A DNA stretch of 64,000 bases, from the NCBI RefSeq assembly GCF_008001235.1, contig NZ_CP040751.1, positions 1 to 64,000 of the forward strand, in the 5' to 3' direction. Numbering within the stretch: position 1 is the stretch's first letter; every line of letters begins with the position of its first letter. A model generated the notes under the pieces. The model was given only the letters and a program-made list of their open reading frames with translations, ran no database searches and had not been told where the DNA came from. The position numbers were made by a program, and so were the translations under genes. Shown piece by piece: positions 47,270-58,872 of this stretch. Source of the stretch: Salidesulfovibrio onnuriiensis. GTDB taxonomy: Bacteria; Desulfobacterota; Desulfovibrionia; Desulfovibrionales; Desulfovibrionaceae.

Positions 47270-47993
47270 TCTTGTCGTACTCGCCGCTGGCCTTGATCTT
47301 GGCCAGGCCCTCGTTAAACTTCTTCACCAGGTCGGCGGTGCCCGGGAACTTCTTGGAAAAGAGCACGTACATGTCGTCCTCGCGCAGGGGGGTCTTGGAG
47401 GCCGCGAACTTGTCCACTTCGCCCGGGAACATCTTCTTCAGGGTTTCCCAGACCACCAGTTCGTTCTCCACCACCACGTCCACGCGGCCCGCCTGAAGCT
47501 TCTTGAGGGCGGTTTCCAGGTCGTTGCTCATGTCCATGTTGATGCCGGCCTTTTCAAAAATACCCACATGATAGTAGCCGCGAATGCCGGCGACATTCAG
47601 GCCCTTCAACGAATCCAGTCCCTTGTAGTCCCAGTCGCCCATCTTGCTCTTGAGGTAGAAGAAGGGCTCCGTGGAACGCTGCACCGGGTCCGAAAAATAG
47701 GCGAAGGCCTCGCGTTCGGCGTTCTTGCCCCAGGGGAAGGAACCGGCGACTTCGCCCTTTTCCACCAACACCTTGCTCCGGTTCCACTTGTAGTAGTCAT
47801 ACTTGACGTCCATGCCCACGGCCTTCATGGCCGCGCGCACCAGTTCCCCGGTGGCCCCGTTGTTGGGCATGTTTTCGGAAACGAACGGCGCCCATTCCCC
47901 CTCGGCAAAGACCACGGTTTCCGCCGCGGCCAAGGCCGAGAAGCCGAACGCCAGCATCATGGCCATCGCAACTATCCACAACGTTTTTCTCAC
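47250..47993 (-). CDS. Periplasmic solute-binding protein, SBP_bac_3 type
   Basis: 247-aa periplasmic binding protein with signal peptide (MRKTLWIVAMAMMLAFGFSALA) and the family core ETVVFAEGEWAPFVSEN. The C-terminus SGEYDKIMGKYK is typical of amino-acid-binding proteins. There is no transporter partner nearby. It is divergent from the four-gene array of related proteins that starts at 48142, with 148 bp between. Ligand unknown; an amino acid or similar small polar molecule is usual for the family, and some orphan members feed sensors rather than transporters. Confidence 0.87.
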   Translation of the reverse strand: MRKTLWIVAMAMMLAFGFSALAAAETVVFAEGEWAPFVSENMPNNGATGELVRAAMKAVGMDVKYDYYKWNRSKVLVEKGEVAGSFPWGKNAEREAFAYFSDPVQRSTEPFFYLKSKMGDWDYKGLDSLKGLNVAGIRGYYHVGIFEKAGINMDMSNDLETALKKLQAGRVDVVVENELVVWETLKKMFPGEVDKFAASKTPLREDDMYVLFSKKFPGTADLVKKFNEGLAKIKASGEYDKIMGKYK

Positions 47994-48141
47994 AGCTCGC
48001 TCCTTGGTTGGAAATTCTGGATTACCATCGTTATAGCACCCGGTTCATCGGGCGACATTATTATCTCCGTTGATCCTCGGGACCTCGCAGGCGACTGCTT
48101 TATAATATCATCAGCATTGGCCCCCACCTATATTGTGGAGT

Positions 48142-48918
48142 ATGAACCCGACCAAGCTGTTGTTCCGAATCCTTGTTTCAGCCGGGGCAGCCCTCCTGCT
48201 CCTGGCCGGAACTGTTTGCGCCCAGGGCCCGGTGACCCTGGCCATCAACACGTGGCCGCCCTATATTGAAAAGGACTCCCGGACAAGAGGCCTGGCCACC
48301 GAGATAGTGCTGGCGGCCCTGGAAGAAGCGGGCATCCAGGCCAAAATCGAGATCGTGCCCTGGGCCCGGGCCCTGGACGGGGTCAGGCACGGCCGGTTCA
48401 CGGCCTCCTTCCCGTGGTACGACACGCCCGAACGACGCACCTACGCCCTGTTCACCTCCCCCATCCTGCACAGCCGCAACGTCTTTTTCTACCGCAGGGA
48501 CCGCCATGAAAAAGTGAACTATGAAAAGCTCACGGACCTCCATGGATACAGCATTGCCGGAATGCTCGGCTATTTCTACGAGCAGGAGTTTGCCGAGGCC
48601 GAGCTGAACGTGCTCTACGTGAAAAATTCGAAGATCGCCTTCACCATGCTCCAGGCGGGCCGCGTGGACCTGGTGCCCCAGGACGAGATCGTGGGCTGGC
48701 GGGAAATCAGGACCCTGTTCCCCGAAGACGCGGACCGCTACGCCACCACGCGCAAGGCGCTCCGGGAGGCTCCCGGATACATGATCATCTCCAAGAAGGA
48801 TCCCGAGGGGCAAAGGCTGCTCGAGGCCTTTGAAAAGGGACTGGCCGCAATCAAGCAGTCCGGGGAATACCAGGCAATCCTCGACCAATACCAGGACCAG
48901 GGCGTGGAGGGACCATGA
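48142..48918 (+). CDS. Periplasmic solute-binding protein, first of four tandem paralogues
   Basis: 258-aa SBP_bac_3-type protein with signal peptide and the core LAINTWPPYIEKD, VPWARALDGVRHGRF, FPWYDTPERR and FFYRRDRHEK. The next paralogue shares almost the same blocks, showing gene duplication. It overlaps the next gene by 4 bp (ATGA). The ATG is only a base or two from GGAG, unusually close; an in-frame TTG at 48133 is the alternative. Ligand unknown. Confidence 0.87.
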   Translation: MNPTKLLFRILVSAGAALLLLAGTVCAQGPVTLAINTWPPYIEKDSRTRGLATEIVLAALEEAGIQAKIEIVPWARALDGVRHGRFTASFPWYDTPERRTYALFTSPILHSRNVFFYRRDRHEKVNYEKLTDLHGYSIAGMLGYFYEQEFAEAELNVLYVKNSKIAFTMLQAGRVDLVPQDEIVGWREIRTLFPEDADRYATTRKALREAPGYMIISKKDPEGQRLLEAFEKGLAAIKQSGEYQAILDQYQDQGVEGP

Positions 48919-49691
48919 CCGCCACGGGAAAGCTGTTCCGGCCGCTCTGCCTGGCGCTCCTGCTGATCGCAACAATCCCCTTCGCGGCCCACGCCTTTGA
49001 GCAGCCCGTCACCATTGCCGTGAGCTATTGGCCGCCCTACCTCGAAAAGGACGACCCCACCCAGGGCATGGCCTCCGAACTGGTGGTCAAGGCCCTGGGC
49101 GCATCCGGCATCAAGGTGCGATTCGTTTTCGTGCCCTGGGCCCGGGCCCTGGACGGGGTCAGGCACGGAACGTTCGCGGCCTCCTTTCCCTGGCTGATCA
49201 CCTCGGAACGGCAGAACTTCGCCTGGTTCAGCCAGCCGATCATGCTCATGCGCTATGTTTTTTTCTATCGCCGGGACAAGCACAAGCGCATCACGTTCCA
49301 GACGCTTGAGGAACTGCGCAGGTACTCCATCGTAGGCATGCTGGGATACTACTACGAACGCCCGTTCCTGGAGGCGGGGCTCAACGTGGACTACAAGCTC
49401 AACGGGGACATCGCCTTCCGCATGCTGGAGGCGGGCCGCGCCGACCTGCTGGCCGAGGACGAGGCCGTGGGCTGGTACCTGCTCAAGAAAGACTACCCCC
49501 AGGCCATCGACATCTTCGCGTCCACCCGGCCCTTCATGGTCATGCCCGGGCACCTGATCGTTTCCAAAAAGCTCCCGGACGGACAGAAGCTTGTGGAGGC
49601 CTTTGACCGGGGGATGCAGATGCTGCAGGGAACAGGCGAATACGAACGAATCGTGGGGCGCTACCGCGCCAAGGGGGTGCCGGAGCCTTGA
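48915..49691 (+). CDS. Periplasmic solute-binding protein, second tandem paralogue
   Basis: 258-aa protein with signal peptide and core IAVSYWPPYLEKD, VPWARALDGVRHGTF and FFYRRDKHKR. It is the closest relative of the preceding gene, with the WARALDGVRHG block identical. It overlaps its neighbours by 4 bp on both sides, implying translational coupling. Ligand unknown. Confidence 0.87.
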   Translation: MTATGKLFRPLCLALLLIATIPFAAHAFEQPVTIAVSYWPPYLEKDDPTQGMASELVVKALGASGIKVRFVFVPWARALDGVRHGTFAASFPWLITSERQNFAWFSQPIMLMRYVFFYRRDKHKRITFQTLEELRRYSIVGMLGYYYERPFLEAGLNVDYKLNGDIAFRMLEAGRADLLAEDEAVGWYLLKKDYPQAIDIFASTRPFMVMPGHLIVSKKLPDGQKLVEAFDRGMQMLQGTGEYERIVGRYRAKGVPEP

Positions 49692-50476
49692 TCAGAGCCC
49701 TCAGCGTCCTCCTGTTTCTCTTCCTGAGCACAGTGCCTGCCATGGCGCAGGAATCGGTCACCCTGGCCGTCGACATCTGGCCTCCCTACGTCACCGGGCA
49801 AGGCGACAATGAGGTCGGCGGATTCGTCACGGACATCGTCAGGCAGGCCTTTACCGCCACCGGAATGAAGACCGAAATATCCTTCTCCTCCTGGAAGCGC
49901 TGCATAGAGGGAGTAAAACACGGGGAATTCACGGCCTCCTACCCGTGGTACGACATTCCGGAACGCCACGAATTCGCATTGTTTTCCGAACCGATATGCC
50001 GCCTGCGCTACTCGATCTTCTACCGCAGGGACCGTTTGGGGGAATTCGATTACCAGAACATTTCGGACCTCAAGGAATACACCGTTGCAACCTTGCGCGG
50101 CACCATCGGCGAGGTGCTGCTCAAGGAAGCCGGAGTGAAAGCGCTTTACCCGCTGACCCCGGACCTCTGTTTCCGCATGCTTATGGCGGGCCGCGTCGAT
50201 ATCGTCGTTGAAGACCTGGCCGCCGGCAGGGCTCTTATCCGCAACGACTATCCGGACATGATCGGCAAGATCGCCACGGCAAAGAAGCCCCTCAAGGATG
50301 ATCCGGCCCACCTCATCGTTTCCCGAAAGAACCCCGCCGCACAACATATCGTGGAACGGTTCAACAGGGGCCTGGAAGTGCTCCGGGAGAGCGGCGAGTA
50401 TGACATGATCCTCAAGTCGTACGACGTTCAGGAACTGGGAAAAGGGCAAACCCGGAACTCCATAATCATGCATTGA
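49688..50476 (+). CDS. Periplasmic solute-binding protein, third tandem paralogue
   Basis: 262-aa protein with signal peptide (ALSVLLFLFLSTVPAMAQ) and core LAVDIWPPYVTGQ, SSWKRCIEGVKHGEF and YPWYDIPERHEF. It starts with TTG, overlapping the previous stop by 4 bp; no better start fits the signal peptide. More diverged than genes one and two. Ligand unknown. Confidence 0.85.
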   Translation: MIRALSVLLFLFLSTVPAMAQESVTLAVDIWPPYVTGQGDNEVGGFVTDIVRQAFTATGMKTEISFSSWKRCIEGVKHGEFTASYPWYDIPERHEFALFSEPICRLRYSIFYRRDRLGEFDYQNISDLKEYTVATLRGTIGEVLLKEAGVKALYPLTPDLCFRMLMAGRVDIVVEDLAAGRALIRNDYPDMIGKIATAKKPLKDDPAHLIVSRKNPAAQHIVERFNRGLEVLRESGEYDMILKSYDVQELGKGQTRNSIIMH

Positions 50477-50526
50477 ATATGGATTTATACTACACACAGG
50501 CGTTGCGCGGGCCTATAGTGGCTCCC

Positions 50527-51321
50527 ATGTCTCACCCCGCATCTGCAAAACGGCTTTGCGCCGCTGCCATCCTCTTCGCCATTCTGGTGATCATGGCGCC
50601 CGCGCACACCGCCGCCCAGGAGCGGCAGCCCACCCTGATGCTGGCCGTGGGGGAATGGGCTCCCTATGTTTCCGAAAACAGCGAGGGATACGGCTTTGCG
50701 GCGGAGATCGTCATCAAGGCGTTCCGTGCGGCGGGACAGGACGTGGAGCTGGTGTTCATGCCCTGGGCCCGCAGCCTGGAGCTGGTCAAGCGCGGGGAAC
50801 TCCCGGCCACCTTCCCCTGGTACATGAATACGGACCGGGAGCTGTTCGCCTGGTTTTCGGAGCCCATTTTCCGGGAATGCAGCGTGTTCTTCTACAAAAA
50901 GGATCGCTTCCCGGATTTCAGATTCCAGTCCCTGGAAACGATGCGGCAATACCGCGTGGGCGGCGTCGACGATTACGGATACCTGCCCCTGCTCAAGGAA
51001 AAGGGGGTTCTGGATTCCGTCTCCCACGTGGACCCGCAGGGCATGCGCATGCTGGAGGACGACCGCATCGATTTCCTGGCCCAGAACATTGTCCGGGGCT
51101 GGTACACCATCGAGGAGCTGTTCCCCGACAAGAAGACGGAATTCGCCACCTCCGACCCGTTCATGAAGGATGACGCCATGGGTCTGCTGGCCTCCAGGCG
51201 GCACCCCCAGGGAAAACTCGCCCTGGCCCTGTTCAACAAGGGGCTCATAATCATCAAAAAAAACGGCACGTACCGCGCCATTTTAGAAAAGCACCACATG
51301 TGCCGCCTGCTGGGGAATTAA
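50527..51321 (+). CDS. Periplasmic solute-binding protein, fourth tandem paralogue
   Basis: 264-aa protein with signal peptide (AAAILFAILVIMAPAHTAAQ) and core LAVGEWAPYVSENSEGYG. This is nearer to the divergent protein at 47250-47993 (GEWAPFVSEN) than to genes one to three. The start at 50527 gives a normal signal peptide; an in-frame start at 50473 that overlaps the previous stop would add 18 residues. Its 3' end overlaps the convergent zinc-ribbon-like gene by 4 bp. Ligand unknown. Confidence 0.83.
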   Translation: MSHPASAKRLCAAAILFAILVIMAPAHTAAQERQPTLMLAVGEWAPYVSENSEGYGFAAEIVIKAFRAAGQDVELVFMPWARSLELVKRGELPATFPWYMNTDRELFAWFSEPIFRECSVFFYKKDRFPDFRFQSLETMRQYRVGGVDDYGYLPLLKEKGVLDSVSHVDPQGMRMLEDDRIDFLAQNIVRGWYTIEELFPDKKTEFATSDPFMKDDAMGLLASRRHPQGKLALALFNKGLIIIKKNGTYRAILEKHHMCRLLGN

Positions 51322-51545
51322 TCCTTGGTCCCGGCGTAGGTGAAGGCGCCCTTGTTCATCTTGATGAAGCTGCCCTTGTCGATGCCGATGGCCTTGCCGC
51401 AGGCGCACCAGACCTTGCCGTCACGTTCCTCCATGCACCAGACCTTGCGGATGCGGTCGCGATGGCAGCGGAGCACCTCGCCCGGCCCGATCTTGTAGTA
51501 TTTCCACAGCTTCCTGCGGCAGGAGGCGCACTTCACGGTCAGCAT
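51318..51545 (-). CDS. Small cysteine-rich (zinc-ribbon-like) protein
   Basis: 75-aa protein with paired cysteines: CASC near the start, a single C in LRCHRDR, C in KVWCM, and CAC in KVWCACGK. The spacing suggests one or two zinc sites. It ends in the polar stretch IDKGSFIKMNKGAFTYAG. I do not recognise a function. The gene is convergent with the last solute-binding protein. It is short, but its codon use and cysteine pattern favour a real gene. Confidence 0.68.
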   Translation of the reverse strand: MLTVKCASCRRKLWKYYKIGPGEVLRCHRDRIRKVWCMEERDGKVWCACGKAIGIDKGSFIKMNKGAFTYAGTKD

Positions 51546-51596
51546 CCCGTTGCCCTACCCCATCTCCGGAAAAAACAAAAGAATGCCTCCGGCGGC

Positions 51597-51616
51597 AAAA
51601 GGGCTAAGCCCTTTTG
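51597..51616. terminator. Small palindromic hairpin
   Basis: AAAAGGGC-TAA-GCCCTTTT. It can terminate transcription on either strand and is set in a CCTCCGGCGGC context that looks like a dispersed repetitive element. Confidence 0.45.
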
Positions 51617-51734
51617 AATCCTGGATTGTGAGGCCGCCTTTGTCCCTCGCTTTGCTCGGACCAAATCCGACCTCACGGAATGCTCAGAAACAGACTGCTC
51701 CAAGGCTGTCGAGAAGGGTATGGATACGCGGAGT

Positions 51735-51790
51735 AAAAAAAAGGGAGTCCCGACGTGTATTCTGCATACACGAGGGATTCCTCTTTTTTG
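51735..51790. terminator. Bidirectional terminator downstream of the trehalose synthase-like gene
   Basis: An imperfect long stem: CGTGTAT pairs with ATACACG and the outer GGGAGTCC with GGATTCCC (one mismatch). It is flanked by TTTTTTTT on the minus strand and TTTTTT on the plus strand. It lies about 40 bp beyond the minus-strand stop at 51828. The rest of 51546-51827 holds no gene. Confidence 0.7.
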
Positions 51791-51827
51791 CAACGACAAA
51801 GGAGACGTGCCCTTATCGGCAGCCTTG

Positions 51828-53300
51828 CTAGACCTTTTCGAAACGAACGGTATCGATAGGCGGAAAATCATCGAGATTCTTGGAAAAGCCCGCCTGAAGG
51901 AAAGAATCCACCCACCAGAAGATATTGTCCGAGCGCACGCCCTGGCGCAGCTTGCTCATCATTTCCCTGCGCTCGCGCTTGTCCCAGTGCACGGCGCGGT
52001 TCACGGCCCGGGCCACCCCCTCCAGGTCGTAGGGGTTCACCAGATAGGCATGCTCCTGCATCTGGGCCGCGGCCCCGGCAAACTCGCTGAGGATGAGCAC
52101 CCCGGTCTCGGAGACGTTGGCCGCGCAATATTCCTTGGCCACCAGGTTCATGCCGTCGCGCAGGGGCGTGACCAGGGCGATGTCCGCAGCGGCGTAATAG
52201 GCCACCAGCTCGTCGTGGGGGAAGCTGCGGTAATGGTAATGGATGGGCACCCAGCCCGGGAAGGAAAACTCGCCGTTGACCCGGCCCACGAGCAGGTCGA
52301 TCTCGTCGCGCAGGTCGCGGTATTCCTCCACGTCCTCGCGGCTGGGCACGGCGATCTGCACGAAGTTGATGCGCCCCTTGAGATCCGGAAAACGCTTGAG
52401 CAGCTGGCGGATGGCCAGGATGCGCTCGGGAATGCCCTTGGTGTAGTCCAGCCGGTCCACGCCGAGGATTATCTTGCGGTGTTTGAGGGCCTCGCGCAGT
52501 TCAAAGGTCTTCCGGACCACATCATCGCGCTGGGCCAGCTCGGCAAACTGATTGAAATCGATGCTGATGGGGAACGCCCCGACACGGAACCCGCACCGGC
52601 TGTCATTGGCCGAGACCACGGCCCCGTCGCCCTCCACCGAGCACTCGGGCATGAAATGCTGCACGCAGCGGATGAAGTTCTCGCGGTCCTGCATGGTCTG
52701 GAACCCCACCAGGTCGTATTGGGTCAGGGCCTGGATGATCTTCCAGCGCCAGGGCAGCTTCATGAAGATATCCGGGGTGGGAAACGGGATGTGCAGGAAA
52801 AAGCCGGTGTTGCGCTTCACGCCCATGCTCTTGAGGAAAAAGGCCTGGTGCATGAGGTGGTAGTCGTGCACCCAGATGTAGTCGTCGACCGTGGTGTGGC
52901 GGGCCACCTGCTCGGCGAACTTGAAGTTCACGTCCAGGTAGCTCTGCCAGTACTGGGGGTCGAAACGGCAGCGGGTCTGCAGGTCGTGAAACAGGGGCCA
53001 GATGACCTCGTTGGAAAACCCGAAATAGTACCCCTTGACCTCTTCCGGGGTCAGGGGGACTGTGCGCAGCTCATACCCGGCCTCGGCCGAGAACTCCTCC
53101 AGCAGGGGTTCGACGTCCAGATCGGGGTCGGACGCCCCGGACCAGCCGATCCACACCCCGCCGCGATTGCGCAGCACCGGGGCCAGGGCCGTGACCAAAC
53201 CGCCCGCGCCGGGCTTGACGGTCCATTGGTCGCCCTCCTTTTTCAGGGCGGCGGGAAGTCGGTTGGAGACAACGATGAGACGTCTGAGTCCGGGTTCCAT
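51828..53300 (-). CDS. otsA: Trehalose-6-phosphate synthase-like glycosyltransferase (GT20)
   Basis: 490-aa cytoplasmic GT-B enzyme that joins UDP/ADP-glucose to a sugar phosphate, normally glucose-6-phosphate, to give trehalose-6-phosphate, a compatible solute precursor. Family blocks: [10 protein letters not shown], the GGLVTAL loop, [32 protein letters not shown] and [13 protein letters not shown]. Length is normal. No otsB phosphatase is adjacent. Glucosylglycerol-phosphate synthase is closely related and cannot be excluded. Single gene, divergent from groES. Confidence 0.87.
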   Translation of the reverse strand: MEPGLRRLIVVSNRLPAALKKEGDQWTVKPGAGGLVTALAPVLRNRGGVWIGWSGASDPDLDVEPLLEEFSAEAGYELRTVPLTPEEVKGYYFGFSNEVIWPLFHDLQTRCRFDPQYWQSYLDVNFKFAEQVARHTTVDDYIWVHDYHLMHQAFFLKSMGVKRNTGFFLHIPFPTPDIFMKLPWRWKIIQALTQYDLVGFQTMQDRENFIRCVQHFMPECSVEGDGAVVSANDSRCGFRVGAFPISIDFNQFAELAQRDDVVRKTFELREALKHRKIILGVDRLDYTKGIPERILAIRQLLKRFPDLKGRINFVQIAVPSREDVEEYRDLRDEIDLLVGRVNGEFSFPGWVPIHYHYRSFPHDELVAYYAAADIALVTPLRDGMNLVAKEYCAANVSETGVLILSEFAGAAAQMQEHAYLVNPYDLEGVARAVNRAVHWDKRERREMMSKLRQGVRSDNIFWWVDSFLQAGFSKNLDDFPPIDTVRFEKV

Positions 53301-53430
53301 GCAATGCTACTCCGGTTTCGCTGGATTGGAAAAATCAAAATCTTTTACCACTCTACAGTATCTACCGGGGTTCGGCACGCTTGGCAAGGCTGCGGGCGCG
53401 GGGAAAAGGGAAAAATACCCGGGCCAGGTG

Positions 53431-53458
53431 TTGACAACCGCCCCGAGCTGTTTATCTT
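53431..53458 (+). promoter_or_regulatory. Putative groESL promoter
   Basis: TTGACA (53431-53436) and TATCTT (53453-53458) are 16 bp apart. A leader hairpin GCCCTG...CAGGGC follows at 53482-53506. No CIRCE element (TTAGCACTC-N9-GAGTGCTAA) is visible, so HrcA control is not supported here. Confidence 0.5.
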
Positions 53459-53531
53459 CCCACAATTGCCCCGAATTCCGACGCCCTGACGGTCATCGCC
53501 AGGGCGAATATTTCGAATAAAGGAGACTGAC

Positions 53532-53792
53532 ATGGCACTGAAACCGTTACATGATCGCGTTATCGTCAAGCGGACCGCAGAAGAGGAAACCACCGCCGGA
53601 GGCATCATCATCCCGGACTCCGCCAAGGAAAAGCCGCAGGGCGGCGAAGTCCTGGCCGCAGGCCCGGAATGCAAGAGCCTGAAGGCCGGCGACGCCGTGC
53701 TGTTCGCCAAATACGCGGGCACCGAATTCAACAGCGAAGGCGAAGAACTGCTGATCATGCGCGAAGACGACATTCTGGGCGTCTTCAAATAA
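53532..53792 (+). CDS. groES: Co-chaperonin GroES
   Basis: 86-aa subunit of the heptameric lid of the chaperonin. It is shorter than the usual 94-97 residues. [14 protein letters not shown] opens the protein, followed by the mobile loop [20 protein letters not shown] and the end DDILGVFK. It has AAAGGAG before the ATG. groEL follows after 30 bp. Confidence 0.97.
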   Translation: MALKPLHDRVIVKRTAEEETTAGGIIIPDSAKEKPQGGEVLAAGPECKSLKAGDAVLFAKYAGTEFNSEGEELLIMREDDILGVFK

Positions 53793-55406
<1,614 letters not shown>

Positions 55407-55427
55407 CCAACACCAGTACCATCACGG

Positions 55428-55457
55428 GGGCCGGGATTTTCCCGGCCCTTTTTTTTT
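55428..55457 (+). terminator. Rho-independent terminator of groESL
   Basis: GGGCCGGG and CCCGGCCC pair around ATTTT and are followed by nine T residues, 22 bp after the groEL stop. Confidence 0.95.
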
Positions 55458-55560
55458 GGAAAATCATCTTTGTGCCCCCAGCCTATTTAGGGTATATATG
55501 GGAGGGTAACCCCCTGTACGACATGGTTTTGCGGAGGAAAACAACGCTTCCGGGAGCGCC

Positions 55561-58171
55561 ATGAAACTGAGCGACGTCATGGATATTGCCCGCCTGAAGG
55601 GGCTGCTTCAGAGTATCGAACCGGTCTTCGGGATTCCGTGCGTCCTGGCGGAGGCCGATGATCCCGTTTTTTCCGCCCGGCATCCCCGGCTCTGCTCCCT
55701 GTGCCAGGAACGCGCTGCCCGGGAATCCGAGGACTGCCGGGAACGCGAGGAGGAACAGGAGGCAAAACTCCGGTCCGGCGAACCGGTCACCCGGAAATGC
55801 CCGCTGGGCCTTCATTGCATCGCCCTGCCCATCATGGTCCGGGGGGAATATGCGGGAGCCGTCGTGGCCGGCCCGTACCTGACGAATCCATCCGACGAAA
55901 GCGCATTGCGCACCTTCTCCCAGGACAACGGAATTTCTCCGGAAACACTGCTGGCCGCCCAGGAAGGCCTGCCTGTCATGGACGAGAACAGGCTGCTGAA
56001 GCTGGGGGCCTTTTGCCGGGAAATGGCCGAGAGCGCGGCGCAGATGTGCCGGGACTCCCTGCGGATCGCCGAACTACAGACCGCCATGGCCGAGGAAGGC
56101 AGGGCTCTGGAATGCGAGGTCACGGAACGGACCCTGGAACTGGAACGCATCGAGCGCCGGCTCAATGCCGCCCAGAACATCGCCAAGCTGGGCAGCTTCG
56201 AACGCGACCTGATCGGCGGGGGCGGCTGGTGGTCCGACGAGGTCTACCGCCTCCTGGGCTATGAGCCGGGCGAAATCGAATGCCTCCAGGAAAATTTCAA
56301 CAGCCACGTCCACCCCGAGGACAAGGACATGTTCCTCAAGGTCATGGACGACGGACTGACCCGGGGCGAGCCCTTCAACATCGAGTTCCGCGTCATCACC
56401 AAGCAGGACGAACTGCGCTGGTTCTATGCGCAGCTCTACGTGGACAAAGTACGACTTCGGCACCCCGATCAAGTACCGAGGAGCCTTCCGGGACATCACC
56501 CGGCGCAAGCGCGTCGAGGACGAGCTGCGCAGCGTCAACAGGCTCCAGCAGCTGATCCTGGACAACAGCATCATCGGCATCGCCCTGGTGCGCCACCGCC
56601 GTTTCGAATGGGTCAACCAGCAGGCTGCGGACATGACCGGTATGTCCGTGGAGGACATGACCGGCTCGCCCACCCGGGTGGTCTACACGGACGACGAGCA
56701 ATACGAATATCTCGGCAGGACCGCCTATGCCGCCCTGCGCTCGGGCAACAGCTACGACGCGGTCTTCCCGTTCATGCACCAGACCAGGGGATCCATGTGG
56801 TGCCGGTTCGTGGCCACGGCCCTCAATCCGGAAAAGCCCGAGGACGGCTCCATCTGGATGTTCGAGGACATCCACGAACGCCGCGCCGCGGACATCGCGC
56901 TTCGCAAGTCGCGCAAGGAACTGGAATCCATTTTCGAAAACTCCCAGGTGGGCATCATGTTCCTCCGCGACGGACGTTTCCTGGTCCGCGCCAACCAGCG
57001 CCTGGCCGAAATCTTCGGGTATGACTCGCCCGAGGAGATGGAAAACCTGAGCATGCGCGCGCTCCACCTGACGGAAAGGCACTACCGGGACTTCGGGGAG
57101 CAATACTACAGCAAGCTGGTCCTCGGCGAGCAGACCCAGATCGAATACAGGATGCGCAAAAAGGACGGCTCGGCCGTGTGGTGCTCCCTGTCGGGCAAGG
57201 CCGTGGACACCCAAAAAACCATCGACCTGGACAAGGGCGTCATCTGGGTCATCGAGGACATCACGGTCCGCAAGAAGGCAGAGGCCGCCCTGCGGCTCAG
57301 CGAGCGGCGGTTCCGGGCCATCTTCACCCACGCGGGCGTGGGTATCTGCACCATCGACCGGGAAGGCGTCCTCCACCGGGTCAACCACCGGATCTGCATG
57401 CTCATGGGCTACGAGGAATATGACCTGCTGGGCATGAACGTCAAAGAGATCATCCACCCGGACGACTTCAGCCAGGATGCGGAACTGCGCCACCGGCTCT
57501 GGATCCGAGACATCCCCATGTTCGTGCGCGAGGAGCGGTTCGTGCGCCGGGACGGCAAGGTCCTCTGGGGACGAATCACCACCACGGTGGTACGCGCCGA
57601 CGACGAGACCCCGCAATACCTGCTGGAGGTGATGGAGGACATCACCGAGCGCAAGCGCCTGGAATCGGAACTGGTGCGCCTGGCCCGCACCGACTCGCTC
57701 ACGGGCCTCAAGAACCGCCATTACTTCATGGAGCGCGGCAACGAGGAGTTCGAACGCTTCCGGCGGTACGGAACGCACATGTGCGCCATGCTCATGGACA
57801 TCGACCATTTCAAGAACATCAACGACACCTACGGCCACCACCTCGGCGACCTGGTGCTCAAGAAACTGGCCGCGACCTGCGAAAACATCCTGCGCAAAAC
57901 CGACGTGTTCGGACGCATCGGCGGCGAGGAGTTCGCCATGGTCCTCGTGGAACTGGACCTGGACACCGCCCACGAAATCGCCGAGCGCATCCGCCATGAA
58001 GTGGAAAATACGGTGGTGGAGACCGAGGAGGGCGACATCCGGTTCACGGTCAGCATCGGGGTCACGGACCTGCGCGAGGACGACGCCAACCTGGAAAAAA
58101 CCATCCAGCGCGCCGACTCCCTCATGTACGAAGCCAAGCAGACCGGCCGCAACAAAGTGGTGAAGGGATAG
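55561..58171 (+). CDS. PocR-PAS-GGDEF diguanylate cyclase, interrupted by an apparent +1 frameshift
   Basis: About 869 aa after repair. Order: a PocR ligand-binding domain (about 8-165, with a Cys-rich segment CSLCQER and CPLGLHC), a coiled coil, four PAS domains (about 205-690), and a GGDEF domain (about 700-865) with RTDSLTGLKNR and active-site GGEEF (about 788). No membrane segments. The first frame runs to 57024 and the second starts within the first. The switch falls at the AAA run at 56446-56448: removing one A joins VDK to YDFGTP and on to FRDITRRKR, restoring a normal PAS ending. A sequencing error is the simplest reading; a true mutation would leave no cyclase output. Role: c-di-GMP synthesis. 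Confidence 0.85.
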
Positions 58172-58181
58172 CAGGCTGCTT

Positions 58182-58733
58182 ATGGGCTTCTTCAGTAAAC
58201 TGGTGCCCCCTTCCGGCAAGGGGGAAAGGAACTTCGACCGGGGCATGCGCGCGGAACTGCGCCGCGACTTTGCCGAGGCCGAGCAGTATTTCTCTGCCGG
58301 GGCCGACAACTTCGCCGAGCACCTGGCCTTGAAGGACGCCAAGGGGCAGGAGCCCCTGGTCCGGCACCTGGTCATGGGCGGCATATGCTGCACCCGCATC
58401 GGCCGCAACCGGGAAGCCCTCGCCTGGCTGGACCGCGCCCTGGCCCTGCGGGACGACGTTCCCGACGCCTGGCTCAACGCGGGCTATGCGGCCGCCAAGC
58501 TGGGCGACGCGGACCGGGCCGCCGGATACTGGTCCCGCTACCCCCAGTGGTCCGAGGAGCGGATCGTGGCCGAGGCGCTCAAGCAGGCCGTGCGGCAGCT
58601 CAAGACCGCCGAACAACCGGACTTGCAGGCCGCCTGCGAGGCCGTGGCACAAGCCAGCTTTTCCCAGATGCGCCACAACCACGCCCTGCCGCCCGAGCGG
58701 CGCGATGCCATTTTGAAGAAAAAGGGGTACTAG
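58182..58733 (+). CDS. TPR-repeat protein
   Basis: 183-aa cytoplasmic protein. TPR-like helical pairs are visible: FAEAEQYFSAGADNFAEHL, GRNREALAWLDRALALRDD and PDAWLNAGYAAAKLGDADRA, the last two being clear TPR units. Such proteins mediate protein contacts; no partner can be named. It lies 10 bp after the GGDEF gene and may be co-transcribed with it. Confidence 0.8.
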   Translation: MGFFSKLVPPSGKGERNFDRGMRAELRRDFAEAEQYFSAGADNFAEHLALKDAKGQEPLVRHLVMGGICCTRIGRNREALAWLDRALALRDDVPDAWLNAGYAAAKLGDADRAAGYWSRYPQWSEERIVAEALKQAVRQLKTAEQPDLQAACEAVAQASFSQMRHNHALPPERRDAILKKKGY

Positions 58734-58757
58734 CTCACCTCGCCCTCAAGGGGAAAT

Positions 58758-58804
58758 CATAAACGCGGCAAAGGGGGCCAGTGGCCCCCTTTGCCGCGTT
58801 TATG
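58758..58804. terminator. Bidirectional terminator, perfect 22-bp inverted repeat
   Basis: CATAAACGCGG...GGGGGCC (58758-58779) pairs perfectly with its complement at 58783-58804 across a 3-base loop. It lies between the convergent TPR and chemoreceptor genes. Confidence 0.8.
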
Positions 58805-58872
58805 GTTGGAAATGGAAACAGAGACAAAGCCCCGCACAACCAGCCAGCTATCGAAAACCTATCGACAACTCC

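Noticed and set aside
53301-53531. CIRCE element for HrcA control of groESL
   Set aside because: No TTAGCACTC...GAGTGCTAA match is present. The only inverted repeat is a leader hairpin at 53482-53506.
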